A stretch of DNA of 64,000 nt from positions 771,386-835,385 of the forward strand of contig NZ_MNAH01000002.1 in the NCBI RefSeq assembly GCF_001976065.1, in the 5' to 3' direction. Shown piece after piece: positions 53,030 through 62,801 of the stretch. Numbering within the stretch: the first letter of the stretch is position 1; each line of letters begins with the position of its first letter. The translations under genes and the position numbers were made by a program. The notes beneath the pieces were generated by a model that worked only from the letters and a program-made list of their open reading frames with translations, did not search any database and was not told the DNA's origin. Source of the DNA: Pseudomonas putida. Lineage in GTDB: Bacteria; Pseudomonadota; Gammaproteobacteria; Pseudomonadales; Pseudomonadaceae.

Positions 53030-55609
53030 ATGAACCTTTGTAAAGAACTGCCCAACTGCCGTTACAGCGCCTGCGCCATTTCCATCTGGCTCTGCATGGG
53101 CTGGTCACTGCCCAGCCACGCCGCCTGTACCCTCACGCCCTCCCCCGGCAACGACAACTTCGTGTGTGACAGCGGCAATAGCGGGCCGCTGACTGACCTG
53201 GCGGGTAACAACACCCTGACCTTTCCCACCAATGGCACTGGCACCATCACAGGCAATGTGACGTTCGGCGCCGGAAACGACGCCCTGGGCATGAACTCCG
53301 GCATCATCTCCGGAAGCGTCAATCAGGGGGACGGGGCCGACACGTTCAGCATCAGTGCCGGCCAGGTCGCCGGCGCTGTTAACCAGGGCAATGGCGTCGA
53401 TACCTTCGTGATGAGCGGCGGGACCATCCAGTCGCTTGCCCAGGGCGACAGTCGTGACTTTTTCGAGATGAGCGCGGGCACGATCACCGGCGCCTTCGAG
53501 GACGGTGACACCGCCAGGATGACCGGTGGCAGCATCGGCCGGGTCGACATGAAGCTCGACAACAATCTGTTCGATCTGTCTGGAGGGCAGATTCTTGGCA
53601 ATCTGGTCACCGGGTTTGGCACCGACACCATCATCGTTTCCGGTGGCAGGATCGGCGGCAACATCAGTGTCAGCGGCGGCAACGACAGCATCACGGTGAC
53701 CGGAGGCGAAATCGTCGGCGAGATTCGTGCCAGCGTGGGCAACGACACCCTGACCTGGGATGGCGGCGGGATCATCCGCTCGGCGATCCTGATGGAAGAC
53801 GGCAATGACCGGGCAACCCTGCGCAATCTCAATGACAGCATCCTGGCCCAGACGCCGCTCCTCAACGGTGGCAACGGCAGTGATCTGCTGACCTTCGATA
53901 ACACCACCACCCACGGAGCCGCTCGTTACGCCAACTGGGAAACCGTCAACCTCGGCAATGGCTCGCGATTGGACTTGGATGGCAACTTTGTCCTGGGTGA
54001 CAGTTCCACTGGCAGCGGCGTGTTCAACATCGACGGCAGCAGTGTCGTGACTTCGACCCAAGGCAGCCTTACCCCATTCACCGCAGGCCAGCGTGCGACG
54101 CTGAACAACGCCGGGGTCATCGACCTGAGCAGCGGCAATACCCGCACCAGCGACACCCTGACGGTGCAGGGCAACTATGCCGGCAGCGGCGGCCAGCTCC
54201 GGGTACAAAGTACGCTCGGCGATGACAGCTCCCCCAGTGACAGACTGGTGGTCAATGACGGCACCTTGACCGGCACCACCTCGATTACCGTCAACAATCT
54301 GGGGGGCACGGGCGCGGCAACCCTGCAAAACGGCATTCAGGTTGTCCAGGCCCAGGGCACGGCCATCAGCGACAGTGGCGCCTTCACGCTCAAGGCGCCG
54401 TTATCGGCCGGGGCTTTCGATTACCACCTGTTCAAGGGTGGCGTCACTGTCGGCAGCGAAAACAGCTGGTACCTGCGTTCGTCCGTCGTTGCGCCTCCGT
54501 TGGTGGCCACAGCGGTACCCGATCCGGAGCCTGTTCCAAATCCCAATCCCGACCCAGCATTACCGCCCGTGTTGGTGCCGTTGGTACCACTACCGGTGGC
54601 AGCTGTCGGCACCCCGCCTTTGCCGGCGCCCGTGGCTGGCGCCGCACCCATTCCCCTGTACCGCCAGGAAGTCCCGGTCTGGTCGGTGTTGCCACCGGCG
54701 GCAGCGCAATTGGCCCTGACGGCGCTGGGCACCTTCCATGATCGCCAGGGTGATCAACGCCTGCTGAACGAAACCGGGGCCTTTGGCGCGGGCTGGGGTC
54801 GGGTCTACGGGAAAAACTTCGACCAGACCTGGGCCGGCACCGTCACGCCACGGCTCGACGGTTCGTTGAATGGATTTCAGGTCGGCAACGATCTGTTCGC
54901 CTCGCAAACGTCTGCCGGACAAACCCAGCGCACCGGCTTTTTCGTCGGGCATAGCCGCTTGAAGGGTGATGTCGACGGATTCAACCAGGGTTTCCAGGAC
55001 ATGCGCGCCGGCAAGGTCGAGCTGCAAGGTGACAACCTCGGGCTCTACTGGACCCTGACCGATCCCAAGGGCTGGTATGTCGATACCGTGGCCATGTACA
55101 CCTGGCTGAACGGCGACAGCCACTCCGACCGAGGCCTGGAAATCGACAACGACGGCCACGCCATGACCCTCTCGGTGGAGGCCGGCTACCCCGTTGCAGT
55201 GGCGGACAACTGGGTGGTCGAACCCCAAGTGCAGGTCATCAATCAACAGGTTGACCTGAAGAGCCAGGATGATGGTATTTCCAGGGTGTCGTTCGATGCC
55301 GACCCGGCCTGGACCGGCCGCCTCGGCGCCCGCCTCAAGGGGCGCTATGACGTCGCCGGGCTGCCCCTGGAACCCTATCTGCGCGTCAACCTGTGGCACA
55401 CATTGTCGGGAACCGACACGGTGACATTCGACGACAGCACCGAGATCAAGACCGAACAACGCACGTCCTCGGCCGATCTCGGCATCGGTGCCGTCCTCAC
55501 ACTGGCACCTGCTGTCAGCCTGTATGCCAATGCCGATTACAGCAGCAATATCGACAGCAACCCGTTGCGTGCAATGAGCGCAAACCTGGGAATAAGGTTG
55601 AGTTGGTAG
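53030..55609 (+). CDS. Autotransporter (type Va) with short repetitive passenger
   Basis: The 859-residue protein has a Sec signal (to about residue 32, SHAA). A passenger of about 450 residues follows, made of approximately 20-residue Gly/Asp-rich repeats of the form GNDxxxxxGGxIxG, predicting a beta-helix. A Pro-rich linker (PEPVPNPNPDPALPPVLVPL, about residues 503-525) leads to a C-terminal beta-barrel of about 280 residues ending in the terminal aromatic signature LGIRLSW. Two cysteines lie close to the mature N-terminus (CTLTPSPGNDNFVC). No catalytic triad or adhesin motif is recognised. It has a good GGAG ribosome site. It is followed by a smaller paralogue. Confidence 0.9.
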   Translation: MNLCKELPNCRYSACAISIWLCMGWSLPSHAACTLTPSPGNDNFVCDSGNSGPLTDLAGNNTLTFPTNGTGTITGNVTFGAGNDALGMNSGIISGSVNQGDGADTFSISAGQVAGAVNQGNGVDTFVMSGGTIQSLAQGDSRDFFEMSAGTITGAFEDGDTARMTGGSIGRVDMKLDNNLFDLSGGQILGNLVTGFGTDTIIVSGGRIGGNISVSGGNDSITVTGGEIVGEIRASVGNDTLTWDGGGIIRSAILMEDGNDRATLRNLNDSILAQTPLLNGGNGSDLLTFDNTTTHGAARYANWETVNLGNGSRLDLDGNFVLGDSSTGSGVFNIDGSSVVTSTQGSLTPFTAGQRATLNNAGVIDLSSGNTRTSDTLTVQGNYAGSGGQLRVQSTLGDDSSPSDRLVVNDGTLTGTTSITVNNLGGTGAATLQNGIQVVQAQGTAISDSGAFTLKAPLSAGAFDYHLFKGGVTVGSENSWYLRSSVVAPPLVATAVPDPEPVPNPNPDPALPPVLVPLVPLPVAAVGTPPLPAPVAGAAPIPLYRQEVPVWSVLPPAAAQLALTALGTFHDRQGDQRLLNETGAFGAGWGRVYGKNFDQTWAGTVTPRLDGSLNGFQVGNDLFASQTSAGQTQRTGFFVGHSRLKGDVDGFNQGFQDMRAGKVELQGDNLGLYWTLTDPKGWYVDTVAMYTWLNGDSHSDRGLEIDNDGHAMTLSVEAGYPVAVADNWVVEPQVQVINQQVDLKSQDDGISRVSFDADPAWTGRLGARLKGRYDVAGLPLEPYLRVNLWHTLSGTDTVTFDDSTEIKTEQRTSSADLGIGAVLTLAPAVSLYANADYSSNIDSNPLRAMSANLGIRLSW

Positions 55610-55920
55610 TCTGAGTAAAGGCTCTATCTCGCGAGTTTTTTGACGTTCCTTCCAATAAACAAGAGCTTATGGATGCGTCGTAAATCAGTCACTTATATGA
55701 TCTAAAATACAGCTACCATTTATCGGCCACTTTCTTGACGCAATGCCTGAGGTCCTCTTGACTTCACGTTACTACCCCGGAATCACCATCAGGACCAACC
55801 GCCGCCGCCCGTGAAAACGGGCAGGAGGCCCGGCTTGTCCTAATTCCTTCGGTCGCCCCTCACTCGGGGTAGGAGAGACGCCAAAGCGAGATACCGCATG
55901 CGATTGCAAGGTAGACCTCC
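55610..55920. other. 311-bp intergenic region between the autotransporter genes
   Basis: No gene is present. It begins with a weak CTCGCGAG-TTTTTT terminator-like sequence (about 55629-55642). An AT-rich, promoter-like stretch follows (about 55660-55725), and then a GC-rich structured leader containing a perfect hairpin, GCCCGT-GAAA-ACGGGC (55807-55822). Confidence 0.6.
55807..55822 (+). promoter_or_regulatory. GAAA-tetraloop hairpin in the leader of the second autotransporter
   Basis: Six perfect base pairs close a GAAA loop about 100 nt upstream of the start codon. The surrounding 5' leader is unusually GC-rich and palindromic, but I cannot match it to a known riboswitch. Confidence 0.5.
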
Positions 55921-56988
55921 ATGAAAACCTCATTCACCTCACAAGAGATCCGGATTAGTTTTTGCACTGTCTCCAGTACGCTCCTGCTGTGTTCATCCAT
56001 GGAAGTGCAGGCCTCCCCCGCCGACGAAGAAACGACACCCTGGTACCGCCAGGATATTCCCGCCCTCACCTTGCCCGCACCCGCCAGCCACTATCCGGGC
56101 CATTTCAGCCCGATTGCCGATACCCGAAGTTCCAGCCTGACCGTCGAGGACGCCGCGCCCGGGGCCTGGGATCAACTCTATGGCCACGCCTCGCGCCAGG
56201 CACAGACCGACGCCCTGGCCCAGGGTTTTTCCATCCCTGGCTCCGGCGAACACAAAAGCCCGGCGCTGGTGACCCTGCAAAGCAATAGCGGTCATACCCA
56301 ACGGGTCGGCCTGATTGGCGGCACCGCCGAGTTCCGTGGCAACGGCAACGGCTTGATGACCAACCGCGCACAGTCGGACCCGCGCAACGACACTCTCAAC
56401 CTGCAAGGGCAGAGCCTCGGCGCCTACTGGAGCCTGACTGGCCCACAGGGTTGGCACGTCGATTTGTCCGCCAGCGGTGGTCGGGTCAATGGCTACAGTC
56501 GCAATGAACAAGGCGCCCGACAAATCACCGAAGGCAGCGCGGTGACGCTTTCGGTAGAAGGCGGTTTTCCGATTGGCATCAGCGAAAACTGGGTAGTAGA
56601 ACCCCAGGCGCAATTGATCAATCAGCGGATCACCCTGGACACGCCTTATGCCGGTTCGAGCAATGCCTCCTCCAGTGACCTCACCTCGTGGAGCGGCAGG
56701 GTCGGTGCCAAGTTGAAAGGCAGCTACGACATCAACGGCCTTCCCGTCGAACCCTATGTGCGAACCAACTTGTGGCACACGGTGTACACCGGCAATACCG
56801 TGACCCTCGACCAGGTCGACAAGATCAGCAGCAGCCGCAACTCCTCGACGGTCGAACTGGGCTTGGGACTGGTCGCCAGAATGACACCCACCGTGAGCCT
56901 GTACGTCAGTGCGGACTACAGCAGTGATGTGGATGACAATGATTTGAACGGGCTGATTGGCAGCCTCGGGGTACGGATGCGTTGGTGA
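55921..56988 (+). CDS. Autotransporter beta-barrel protein almost without passenger
   Basis: The 355-residue protein is paralogous to the C-terminal third of the 859-residue autotransporter: WYRQDIP matches LYRQEVP, and ENWVVEPQAQLINQ matches DNWVVEPQVQVINQ. Next come GLPVEPYVRTNLWHT, VSLYVSADYSSD and a terminal aromatic LGVRMRW. A poor signal peptide (to about residue 31, QASPA) leads almost directly into the barrel, leaving only about 60 residues of linker. It could be a stand-alone outer-membrane barrel or a decayed autotransporter; the frame is intact. Confidence 0.85.
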   Translation: MKTSFTSQEIRISFCTVSSTLLLCSSMEVQASPADEETTPWYRQDIPALTLPAPASHYPGHFSPIADTRSSSLTVEDAAPGAWDQLYGHASRQAQTDALAQGFSIPGSGEHKSPALVTLQSNSGHTQRVGLIGGTAEFRGNGNGLMTNRAQSDPRNDTLNLQGQSLGAYWSLTGPQGWHVDLSASGGRVNGYSRNEQGARQITEGSAVTLSVEGGFPIGISENWVVEPQAQLINQRITLDTPYAGSSNASSSDLTSWSGRVGAKLKGSYDINGLPVEPYVRTNLWHTVYTGNTVTLDQVDKISSSRNSSTVELGLGLVARMTPTVSLYVSADYSSDVDDNDLNGLIGSLGVRMRW

Positions 56989-57067
56989 GCGGAACTGCCA
57001 GGACCTGACAGTTCCCAACGCAGGCTCTTCGCGGGCCAGTCGGATTGCCCGCGAAGACGGCGCCTGA

Positions 57068-59302
57068 TCAGCCTTGCGGGCGCAACATCAACACCGCCAA
57101 CGGCGGCAAATTCAACACCAGCGACAACGCCTGCCCATGGCTCGGCGTTTCCTCGGCCGTTGCCCCGCCACTGTTGCCATAGTTGGATCCGGCATAGATC
57201 GACGAATCGCTGTTGAACACCTCGCTCCAATGCCCGGCAAACGGTACGCCAACGCGATAAGCCTCGCGCGGCACCGGCGTGAAGTTGGCCACCACCAGTA
57301 TCGGCTGACCGTCCTTGCTCCAGCGCATCCAGGCATAGACGCTGTTGATCGCGTCATCGCCAATCAGCCACTGGAAGCCCTGCGGCACGTCGTCCTGCTC
57401 GTGCAGCGCCGGCTCTTCGCGATACAACCGGTTGAGGTCACTCACCAGCTTCTGTACGCCTTTGTGTTCGGAGTACTGCAACAGGTACCAATCAAGCTGC
57501 TGGTCGTGGTTCCACTCGCGCCATTGGCCGAATTCGCAGCCCATGAACAACAGTTTCTTGCCCGGGTGGGTCCACATGAAGCTCAGGTAGGCCCGCAGGT
57601 TGGCGAATTTCTGCCAGCGGTCGCCGGGCATCTTGTCGATCAGCGAGTGCTTGCCGTGCACCACTTCATCGTGGGAAATCGGCAGAATGAAGCGCTCCGA
57701 CCAGGCGTACACCAGGCCGAAGCTCAGTTCGTTGTGATGATGAGCGCGGTACACCGGGTCTTGCTGAATGTAATGCAGCGAATCGTGCATCCAGCCCATG
57801 TTCCATTTGTAGGCAAAGCCCAGGCCGCCCTGTTGCGTGCTCTGGCTGACCCCAGGCCAGGCCGTGGACTCTTCGGCAATCACCAGCGCCCCCGGTGCTT
57901 CCAGCGCGACGACGTCGTTGAGGTGACGCAGGAAGTCGATGGCCTCGAGGTTCTCCCGGCCGCCATGGCGGTTGGGTACCCACTCGCCGGCCTTGCGCGA
58001 GTAATCTCGGTACAACATCGACGCCACTGCATCGACCCGCAAGCCGTCAACGTGGAAATGCTTGAGCCAGTGCAACGCCGACGCCAGCATGTAGCCGTGC
58101 ACTTCGGTGCGGCCCAGGTTGTAGATCAGGGTGTCCCAGTCCTGGTGAAAGCCTTCCTGTGGGTTTCCATACTCGTACAGCGCGGTGCCATCGAACTGGG
58201 CCAGGCCGTGGGTGTCGGTAGGGAAATGCGCCGGCACCCAGTCGAGGATCACGCCGATGCCCGCCAGGTGGCAGGCATTGACGAAGGCAGCGAACTCATC
58301 GCCCGTCCCGTACCGGGCGCTGGTGGCGAACTGCGAAAGCAGCTGATAGCCCCAGGAGCCGCCGAACGGGTGTTCCATGATCGGCATCAGTTCGATGTGG
58401 GTGAACCCCAGGTCCTTCACATACGGAATCAGCCGCTCGCCCAGCTCCGGCCAAGTGTACTGGCGGGATACTTCGCCCAGGTCGTCCAGCTCGCATTGCC
58501 AGGAACCGGCGTGCAGTTCGTAGATCGACAACGGTGCCGTCGGGCGCTGGCGCTCCCCGCGGGTCTGCATCCAGTCCTGATCCTGCCAGTCGATCCGTAG
58601 CGGCGGTGCGACCTTCGAAGCGGTGTCCGGCGGCAGGCTGGTGGCCAGCGCCATGGGGTCGGCCTTGAGTGGCAGGATCCCGTCCTTGCCGAGGATTTCG
58701 TACTTATAAGCCTCCCCCGCCTGCAGGCGTGGAATGAACAGTTCCCAGACGCCGGTAGGGTGGCGCAGGCGCATAGGATGGCGACGGCCGTCCCAGACGT
58801 TGAAATCCCCCACCACTGACACCCTCCGGGCGTTCGGTGCCCACACGGCGAAACGCACGCCATCGACCCCGTCCACGGTCTTCAATTGCGCGCCCAGGGC
58901 GCTGCTCAGGTCGCGGTGATTGCCCTCGGCGAACAGGTACAAATCCATCTCGCCCAGCAACGGTCCAAAACTATAGGGGTCTTCGGAAATCTGCTCGCCC
59001 CCGGCCCAGCGGGTTCGCAACAAGTACGGCTGAGCCCGCGGGAAATGCCCGACGAACAACCCGGGGGTCTGGGTCGCTTCAAGATTGCCCAACTCGTCGC
59101 CGGATGCCTTGTCCACCACCTGCACGCTCAAGGCCCCCGGCAGATAAGCCCGGATGAATTGTCCGCCGGCACCATCGCCGTGGGGGCCGAGAATGGCAAA
59201 GGGATCGCGATGCTCGGCACGCACCAGCGCATCGATATCCCGCGCCTTGGGTAGCAGCGCTTCACTGTGATGTTGACCCGTTTCCTTGTTCGAGAAACTC
59301 AT
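57068..59302 (-). CDS. glgB: GlgB, 1,4-alpha-glucan branching enzyme
   Basis: The 744-residue GH13 enzyme introduces alpha-1,6 branches. It has two N-terminal CBM48-like domains ([20 protein letters not shown] and [20 protein letters not shown]). The catalytic barrel carries the nucleophile Asp in [15 protein letters not shown] (about 419), Glu in [14 protein letters not shown] (about 474) and [12 protein letters not shown]. The start codon lies 2 nt after the treS-mak stop, so the three genes glgE-treS/mak-glgB form one operon. It branches the linear glucan made by GlgE and GlgA. Confidence 0.95.
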   Translation of the reverse strand: MSFSNKETGQHHSEALLPKARDIDALVRAEHRDPFAILGPHGDGAGGQFIRAYLPGALSVQVVDKASGDELGNLEATQTPGLFVGHFPRAQPYLLRTRWAGGEQISEDPYSFGPLLGEMDLYLFAEGNHRDLSSALGAQLKTVDGVDGVRFAVWAPNARRVSVVGDFNVWDGRRHPMRLRHPTGVWELFIPRLQAGEAYKYEILGKDGILPLKADPMALATSLPPDTASKVAPPLRIDWQDQDWMQTRGERQRPTAPLSIYELHAGSWQCELDDLGEVSRQYTWPELGERLIPYVKDLGFTHIELMPIMEHPFGGSWGYQLLSQFATSARYGTGDEFAAFVNACHLAGIGVILDWVPAHFPTDTHGLAQFDGTALYEYGNPQEGFHQDWDTLIYNLGRTEVHGYMLASALHWLKHFHVDGLRVDAVASMLYRDYSRKAGEWVPNRHGGRENLEAIDFLRHLNDVVALEAPGALVIAEESTAWPGVSQSTQQGGLGFAYKWNMGWMHDSLHYIQQDPVYRAHHHNELSFGLVYAWSERFILPISHDEVVHGKHSLIDKMPGDRWQKFANLRAYLSFMWTHPGKKLLFMGCEFGQWREWNHDQQLDWYLLQYSEHKGVQKLVSDLNRLYREEPALHEQDDVPQGFQWLIGDDAINSVYAWMRWSKDGQPILVVANFTPVPREAYRVGVPFAGHWSEVFNSDSSIYAGSNYGNSGGATAEETPSHGQALSLVLNLPPLAVLMLRPQG

Positions 59303-59304
59303 GA

Positions 59305-62300
59305 CTACTCTCCACCAAGATCGGAAAAGGGTTTAAGCCCACTCATTAATCCATATAAACCGTGCAATGGCACGGGCAGCCAAGCGGGGCGATTTTCCGC
59401 CTCGTAGGCCACTTCATAAGCTGCCTTCTCCAGACCGAACAATGCCAACGCGGCATCTTCGCCTTCAGGATCTTGCCACGCATGGCCTAGCGTAGCTGCC
59501 GCCAGCCGATAAGCGTGGATAAATGCCTGTCTTGCCTCACTTAAATACCGATCGCCGACCCGCTGGCGAGCCGCCTGGGCCTGGTCGGTGTTATCAACGT
59601 TGTGCACGTTGATGGTCATGGCCGCCGCGTAATCGAAGGAACGCAGCACGCCGCTGACATCCTTGTACGGGCTATGTTTGCCCCGTCGTTCCGGCAGCGG
59701 TCGCGCCGGCTCGCCTTCGAAGTCGATCAGGTAGGCATCGCCCTTGATCACCAGCACCTGCCCCAGGTGCAAGTCGCCATGCACGCGGATCCGCAGGCCA
59801 CCGGCGGTTTTCTTGGCCAGCTCCTGGACATGGCTGAGGATGACCTTTTTATTGTCCAGTAAACGGCTGACCAGGGTTTTGTCCGCCGGGTTCAGTTCAT
59901 TTTGATGTTGCTTGAGCAGCTTCAACGCATGCTCGATTTGTGCCACAACATCCTTGCCCGTCGCCAGCGCATCCTTTTGGGTGGTGGTGTACGGGGCAAA
60001 GTCAGGGTTGTCGCTCGGCGCCGCCAGTACCTGATGCATTTCACCCAGGCGCTGGCCGAGCATGGCGGCGAAATCCTTCAATTCCCCGAGGGCGTTGTAG
60101 TGTTGCTCCTGTTCGGACATTGCATCGGCGAGCTCGTCGCGCAGCGCCCGCTCCAGGTTGTTCTGGGTCCACTCCCAGGCATCGCCCTGGTTGCTCAGGT
60201 AACCCTGGGCAATCATCAGCAGGTTGTCTTCGCCCGCCGCATCCCGACGCACCACCGACCCCAGCAACGGCGAGATATTGGCGAAGCCGGCCGCGGTCAG
60301 GTACGCGCTCATTTCCAGTTCCGGGTGCACACCCGACGCGACCTTGCGGATCAGCTTCAGTACCAGGCTGTTGCCGACCACCACTGAACTGTTGGATTGC
60401 TCGGCCGACAGGTAACGCACATCCGACTCCGCCGTCAGGCCCAGTTTGGCCAGTTCGGCGGTGGGTTCGAAACGGATTTCGCCGCCGTCCGACGGCAACA
60501 CCCTGTTGTCGTGCATGCCTTGCAGCACCGTGCGGACAAAGTTTTCCAGACTGAAGGCATCGGTGATCAAGCCAACCTGCGGACCACGGCGCACCCGCGA
60601 CAGGGCCAGCTGCTGGGGCAATGCGGTGCCGACCTGGTCCTCGGCAATGAAGCCGAACGGCAGCTGATAGCGGCTGGTCTGGCCTGCGCTGGTGACTTCG
60701 ATTTCACTCAACAATACCGGATGCTGGGCATCGCCAAAACGCACGCCGTAGGCCAGGTGAACCTGTTCGATAGCCGCATCCTTGCCGGCGAACCAGCGGC
60801 GGTTCTGCAGCCAGTTTGGCAGGATGCCCTGCTCCAGCGTCGCGCGCGATGGGGCCTCGAGCAGTTCTTCCATGCGTTTTTTCAGCACCAGCGTGGTGAA
60901 GTCCGGCAGGCTTTGCGCCGGCTCCACGTGCCAGCTCGGCATCTGGTTTTCCGCGGCGAGGCCGAACCAGTAGAAACCGTAGGGCGCCAGGGTCAGGAGG
61001 AAACTCAATTGGCCGATCGGTGGAAAGGCGTTACCGCCGAGCATCTCCACCGGCACCATGCCGACGTATGCGGACAGGTCCAGTTCCACCGCTTGGGCGC
61101 TGCGCGAAACGTTGGCCACACACAGGATGATTTCGTGCTTGCCGTCAGGGCCGGTGTATTCGCGGGTATAGGCCAGCACCCGGCGGTTGGCCGGTGAAAG
61201 CATTTTCAAGGTGCCCCGACCGAAGGCCTTGGACTGCTTGCGCACCGTGAGCATGCGCCGGGTCCAGTTCAACAGCGAATGCGGATCGCCGGCCTGGGTC
61301 TCGACATTCACCGACAGGTAGCCGTATTGCGGGTCCATGATCGGTGGCAGTACCAGGCTGGCGGGATCAGCCCGGGAGAACCCGCCATTGCGGTCGATCG
61401 ACCACTGCATCGGCGTGCGCACGCCGTCGCGATCGCCGAGGTAGATGTTGTCGCCCATGCCGATTTCATCACCGTAGTACAAGGTCGGCGTGCCAGGCAT
61501 CGACAGCAATAGACTGTTGAGCAGCTCCACGCGCCGGCGATCACGCTCCATCAGCGGCGCCAGGCGCCGGCGAATACCCAGGTTGATCCGCGCCCGACGG
61601 TCGGCTGCGTAGTAATTCCACAGGTAGTCACGTTCCTTGTCGGTGACCATCTCCAGGGTGAGCTCATCGTGGTTGCGCAAGAAGATTGCCCACTGGCAAT
61701 TGGCCGGAATCTCCGGGGTCTGGCGCAAGATGTCGGTGATCGGAAAACGATCTTCCTGGGCCAGTGCCATGTACATGCGCGGCATCAGCGGGAAGTGAAA
61801 CGCCATGTGGCATTCGTCACCGTTCAGGCCGGACTTATCGGTGTCGCCGAAATACAGTTGAGTGTCTTCCGGCCATTGGTTTGCCTCGGCCAGCAGCATG
61901 CGGTCCGGGTAATGGGCGTCGATTTCGGCGCGGATCTGCTTAAGTACGTCGTGGGTTTCAGGCAGGTTTTCGTTGTTGGTGCCGTCGCGCTCGATCAGGT
62001 ACGGGATGGCGTCGAGGCGCAAGCCGTCGATGCCCATGTCGAGCCAGTAGCGCATCACCGACAGCACGGCTTTCATGACCTGCGGGTTGTCGAAATTCAG
62101 GTCTGGCTGGTGGGAGTAGAAGCGGTGCCAGAAGTATTGGCCGGCCACCGGATCCCAGGTCCAGTTGGATTTTTCGGTGTCGAGAAAGATGATGCGGGTG
62201 CCGTCATATTTTTGGTCGTCATCGGACCACACGTAGAAGTCTCGGGCTGCGGAGCCTTTTTTCGCCTTGCGTGCGCGCTGGAACCACGAGTGCTGGTCCG

Positions 62301-62646
62301 AGGTATGGTTGATGACCAGTTCGGTAATCACCCGCAAACCGCGCTTGTGCGCCTCGGCAATAAAGCGTTTTGCGTCGGCCATGGTGCCGTAGTCGCTATG
62401 GACGCCCCGGTACTCGGCGATGTCATAGCCGTCGTCGCGGCGTGGCGAGGGATAGAACGGCAGCAACCAGATGGTATTGACGCCCAGGTCGGCAATGTAG
62501 TCGAGTTTGGCGATCAGACCGGGAAAATCACCGATTCCGTCGTTATTTGAATCGAAATAGGATTTGACGTGGACTTGATAGATGACCGCGTCCTTGTACC
62601 AGAGCGGATCCTTGATGAACGTGGCTGCCTTGGGTTTCTTCGCCAT
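59305..62646 (-). CDS. treS: TreS-Mak fusion: trehalose synthase plus maltokinase
   Basis: The 1113-residue protein joins a TreS domain and a maltokinase. The N-terminal GH13 part (about 1-560: [58 protein letters not shown]) converts trehalose and maltose. The C-terminal part (about 640-1113) carries the kinase motifs HGDLHLGQ (about 954) and [11 protein letters not shown], and phosphorylates maltose to maltose-1-phosphate for GlgE. The ATG at 62646 has a GGAG ribosome site; the upstream in-frame start would run into the repeat element. Confidence 0.95.
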   Translation of the reverse strand: MAKKPKAATFIKDPLWYKDAVIYQVHVKSYFDSNNDGIGDFPGLIAKLDYIADLGVNTIWLLPFYPSPRRDDGYDIAEYRGVHSDYGTMADAKRFIAEAHKRGLRVITELVINHTSDQHSWFQRARKAKKGSAARDFYVWSDDDQKYDGTRIIFLDTEKSNWTWDPVAGQYFWHRFYSHQPDLNFDNPQVMKAVLSVMRYWLDMGIDGLRLDAIPYLIERDGTNNENLPETHDVLKQIRAEIDAHYPDRMLLAEANQWPEDTQLYFGDTDKSGLNGDECHMAFHFPLMPRMYMALAQEDRFPITDILRQTPEIPANCQWAIFLRNHDELTLEMVTDKERDYLWNYYAADRRARINLGIRRRLAPLMERDRRRVELLNSLLLSMPGTPTLYYGDEIGMGDNIYLGDRDGVRTPMQWSIDRNGGFSRADPASLVLPPIMDPQYGYLSVNVETQAGDPHSLLNWTRRMLTVRKQSKAFGRGTLKMLSPANRRVLAYTREYTGPDGKHEIILCVANVSRSAQAVELDLSAYVGMVPVEMLGGNAFPPIGQLSFLLTLAPYGFYWFGLAAENQMPSWHVEPAQSLPDFTTLVLKKRMEELLEAPSRATLEQGILPNWLQNRRWFAGKDAAIEQVHLAYGVRFGDAQHPVLLSEIEVTSAGQTSRYQLPFGFIAEDQVGTALPQQLALSRVRRGPQVGLITDAFSLENFVRTVLQGMHDNRVLPSDGGEIRFEPTAELAKLGLTAESDVRYLSAEQSNSSVVVGNSLVLKLIRKVASGVHPELEMSAYLTAAGFANISPLLGSVVRRDAAGEDNLLMIAQGYLSNQGDAWEWTQNNLERALRDELADAMSEQEQHYNALGELKDFAAMLGQRLGEMHQVLAAPSDNPDFAPYTTTQKDALATGKDVVAQIEHALKLLKQHQNELNPADKTLVSRLLDNKKVILSHVQELAKKTAGGLRIRVHGDLHLGQVLVIKGDAYLIDFEGEPARPLPERRGKHSPYKDVSGVLRSFDYAAAMTINVHNVDNTDQAQAARQRVGDRYLSEARQAFIHAYRLAAATLGHAWQDPEGEDAALALFGLEKAAYEVAYEAENRPAWLPVPLHGLYGLMSGLKPFSDLGGE

Positions 62647-62688
62647 TTGAAACTCCTGTTGAATTCGAAAGAGCACCCTTCTCACCGA

Positions 62689-62796
62689 GATCGTTCCCAC
62701 GCTCTGCGTGGGAATGCATCCCGTGACGCTCTGCGTCACAGCGGTGGACGCAGAGCGTCCAGGGGCGACATCCCCACGCAGAGCGTGGGAACGATC
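62689..62796. repeat. Nested palindromic element between glgE and treS
   Basis: An outer inverted repeat (GATCGTTCCCACGCTCTGCG with its reverse complement at the other end) encloses hairpins GTGACGCTCTGCGTCAC and GGACGCAGAGCGTCC. The motif CGCTCTGCG/CGCAGAGCG occurs four times in 108 bp. It is a second family of Pseudomonas intergenic palindrome, unrelated in sequence to the REPs elsewhere in the window, and lies inside an operon. Confidence 0.85.
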
Positions 62797-62801
62797 ATGG
62801 A

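Noticed and set aside
55740..55920. c-di-GMP riboswitch in the leader of the second autotransporter, because of the GAAA loop
   Set aside because: The conserved core bases and receptor of that riboswitch class are not present. Only a hairpin can be supported.
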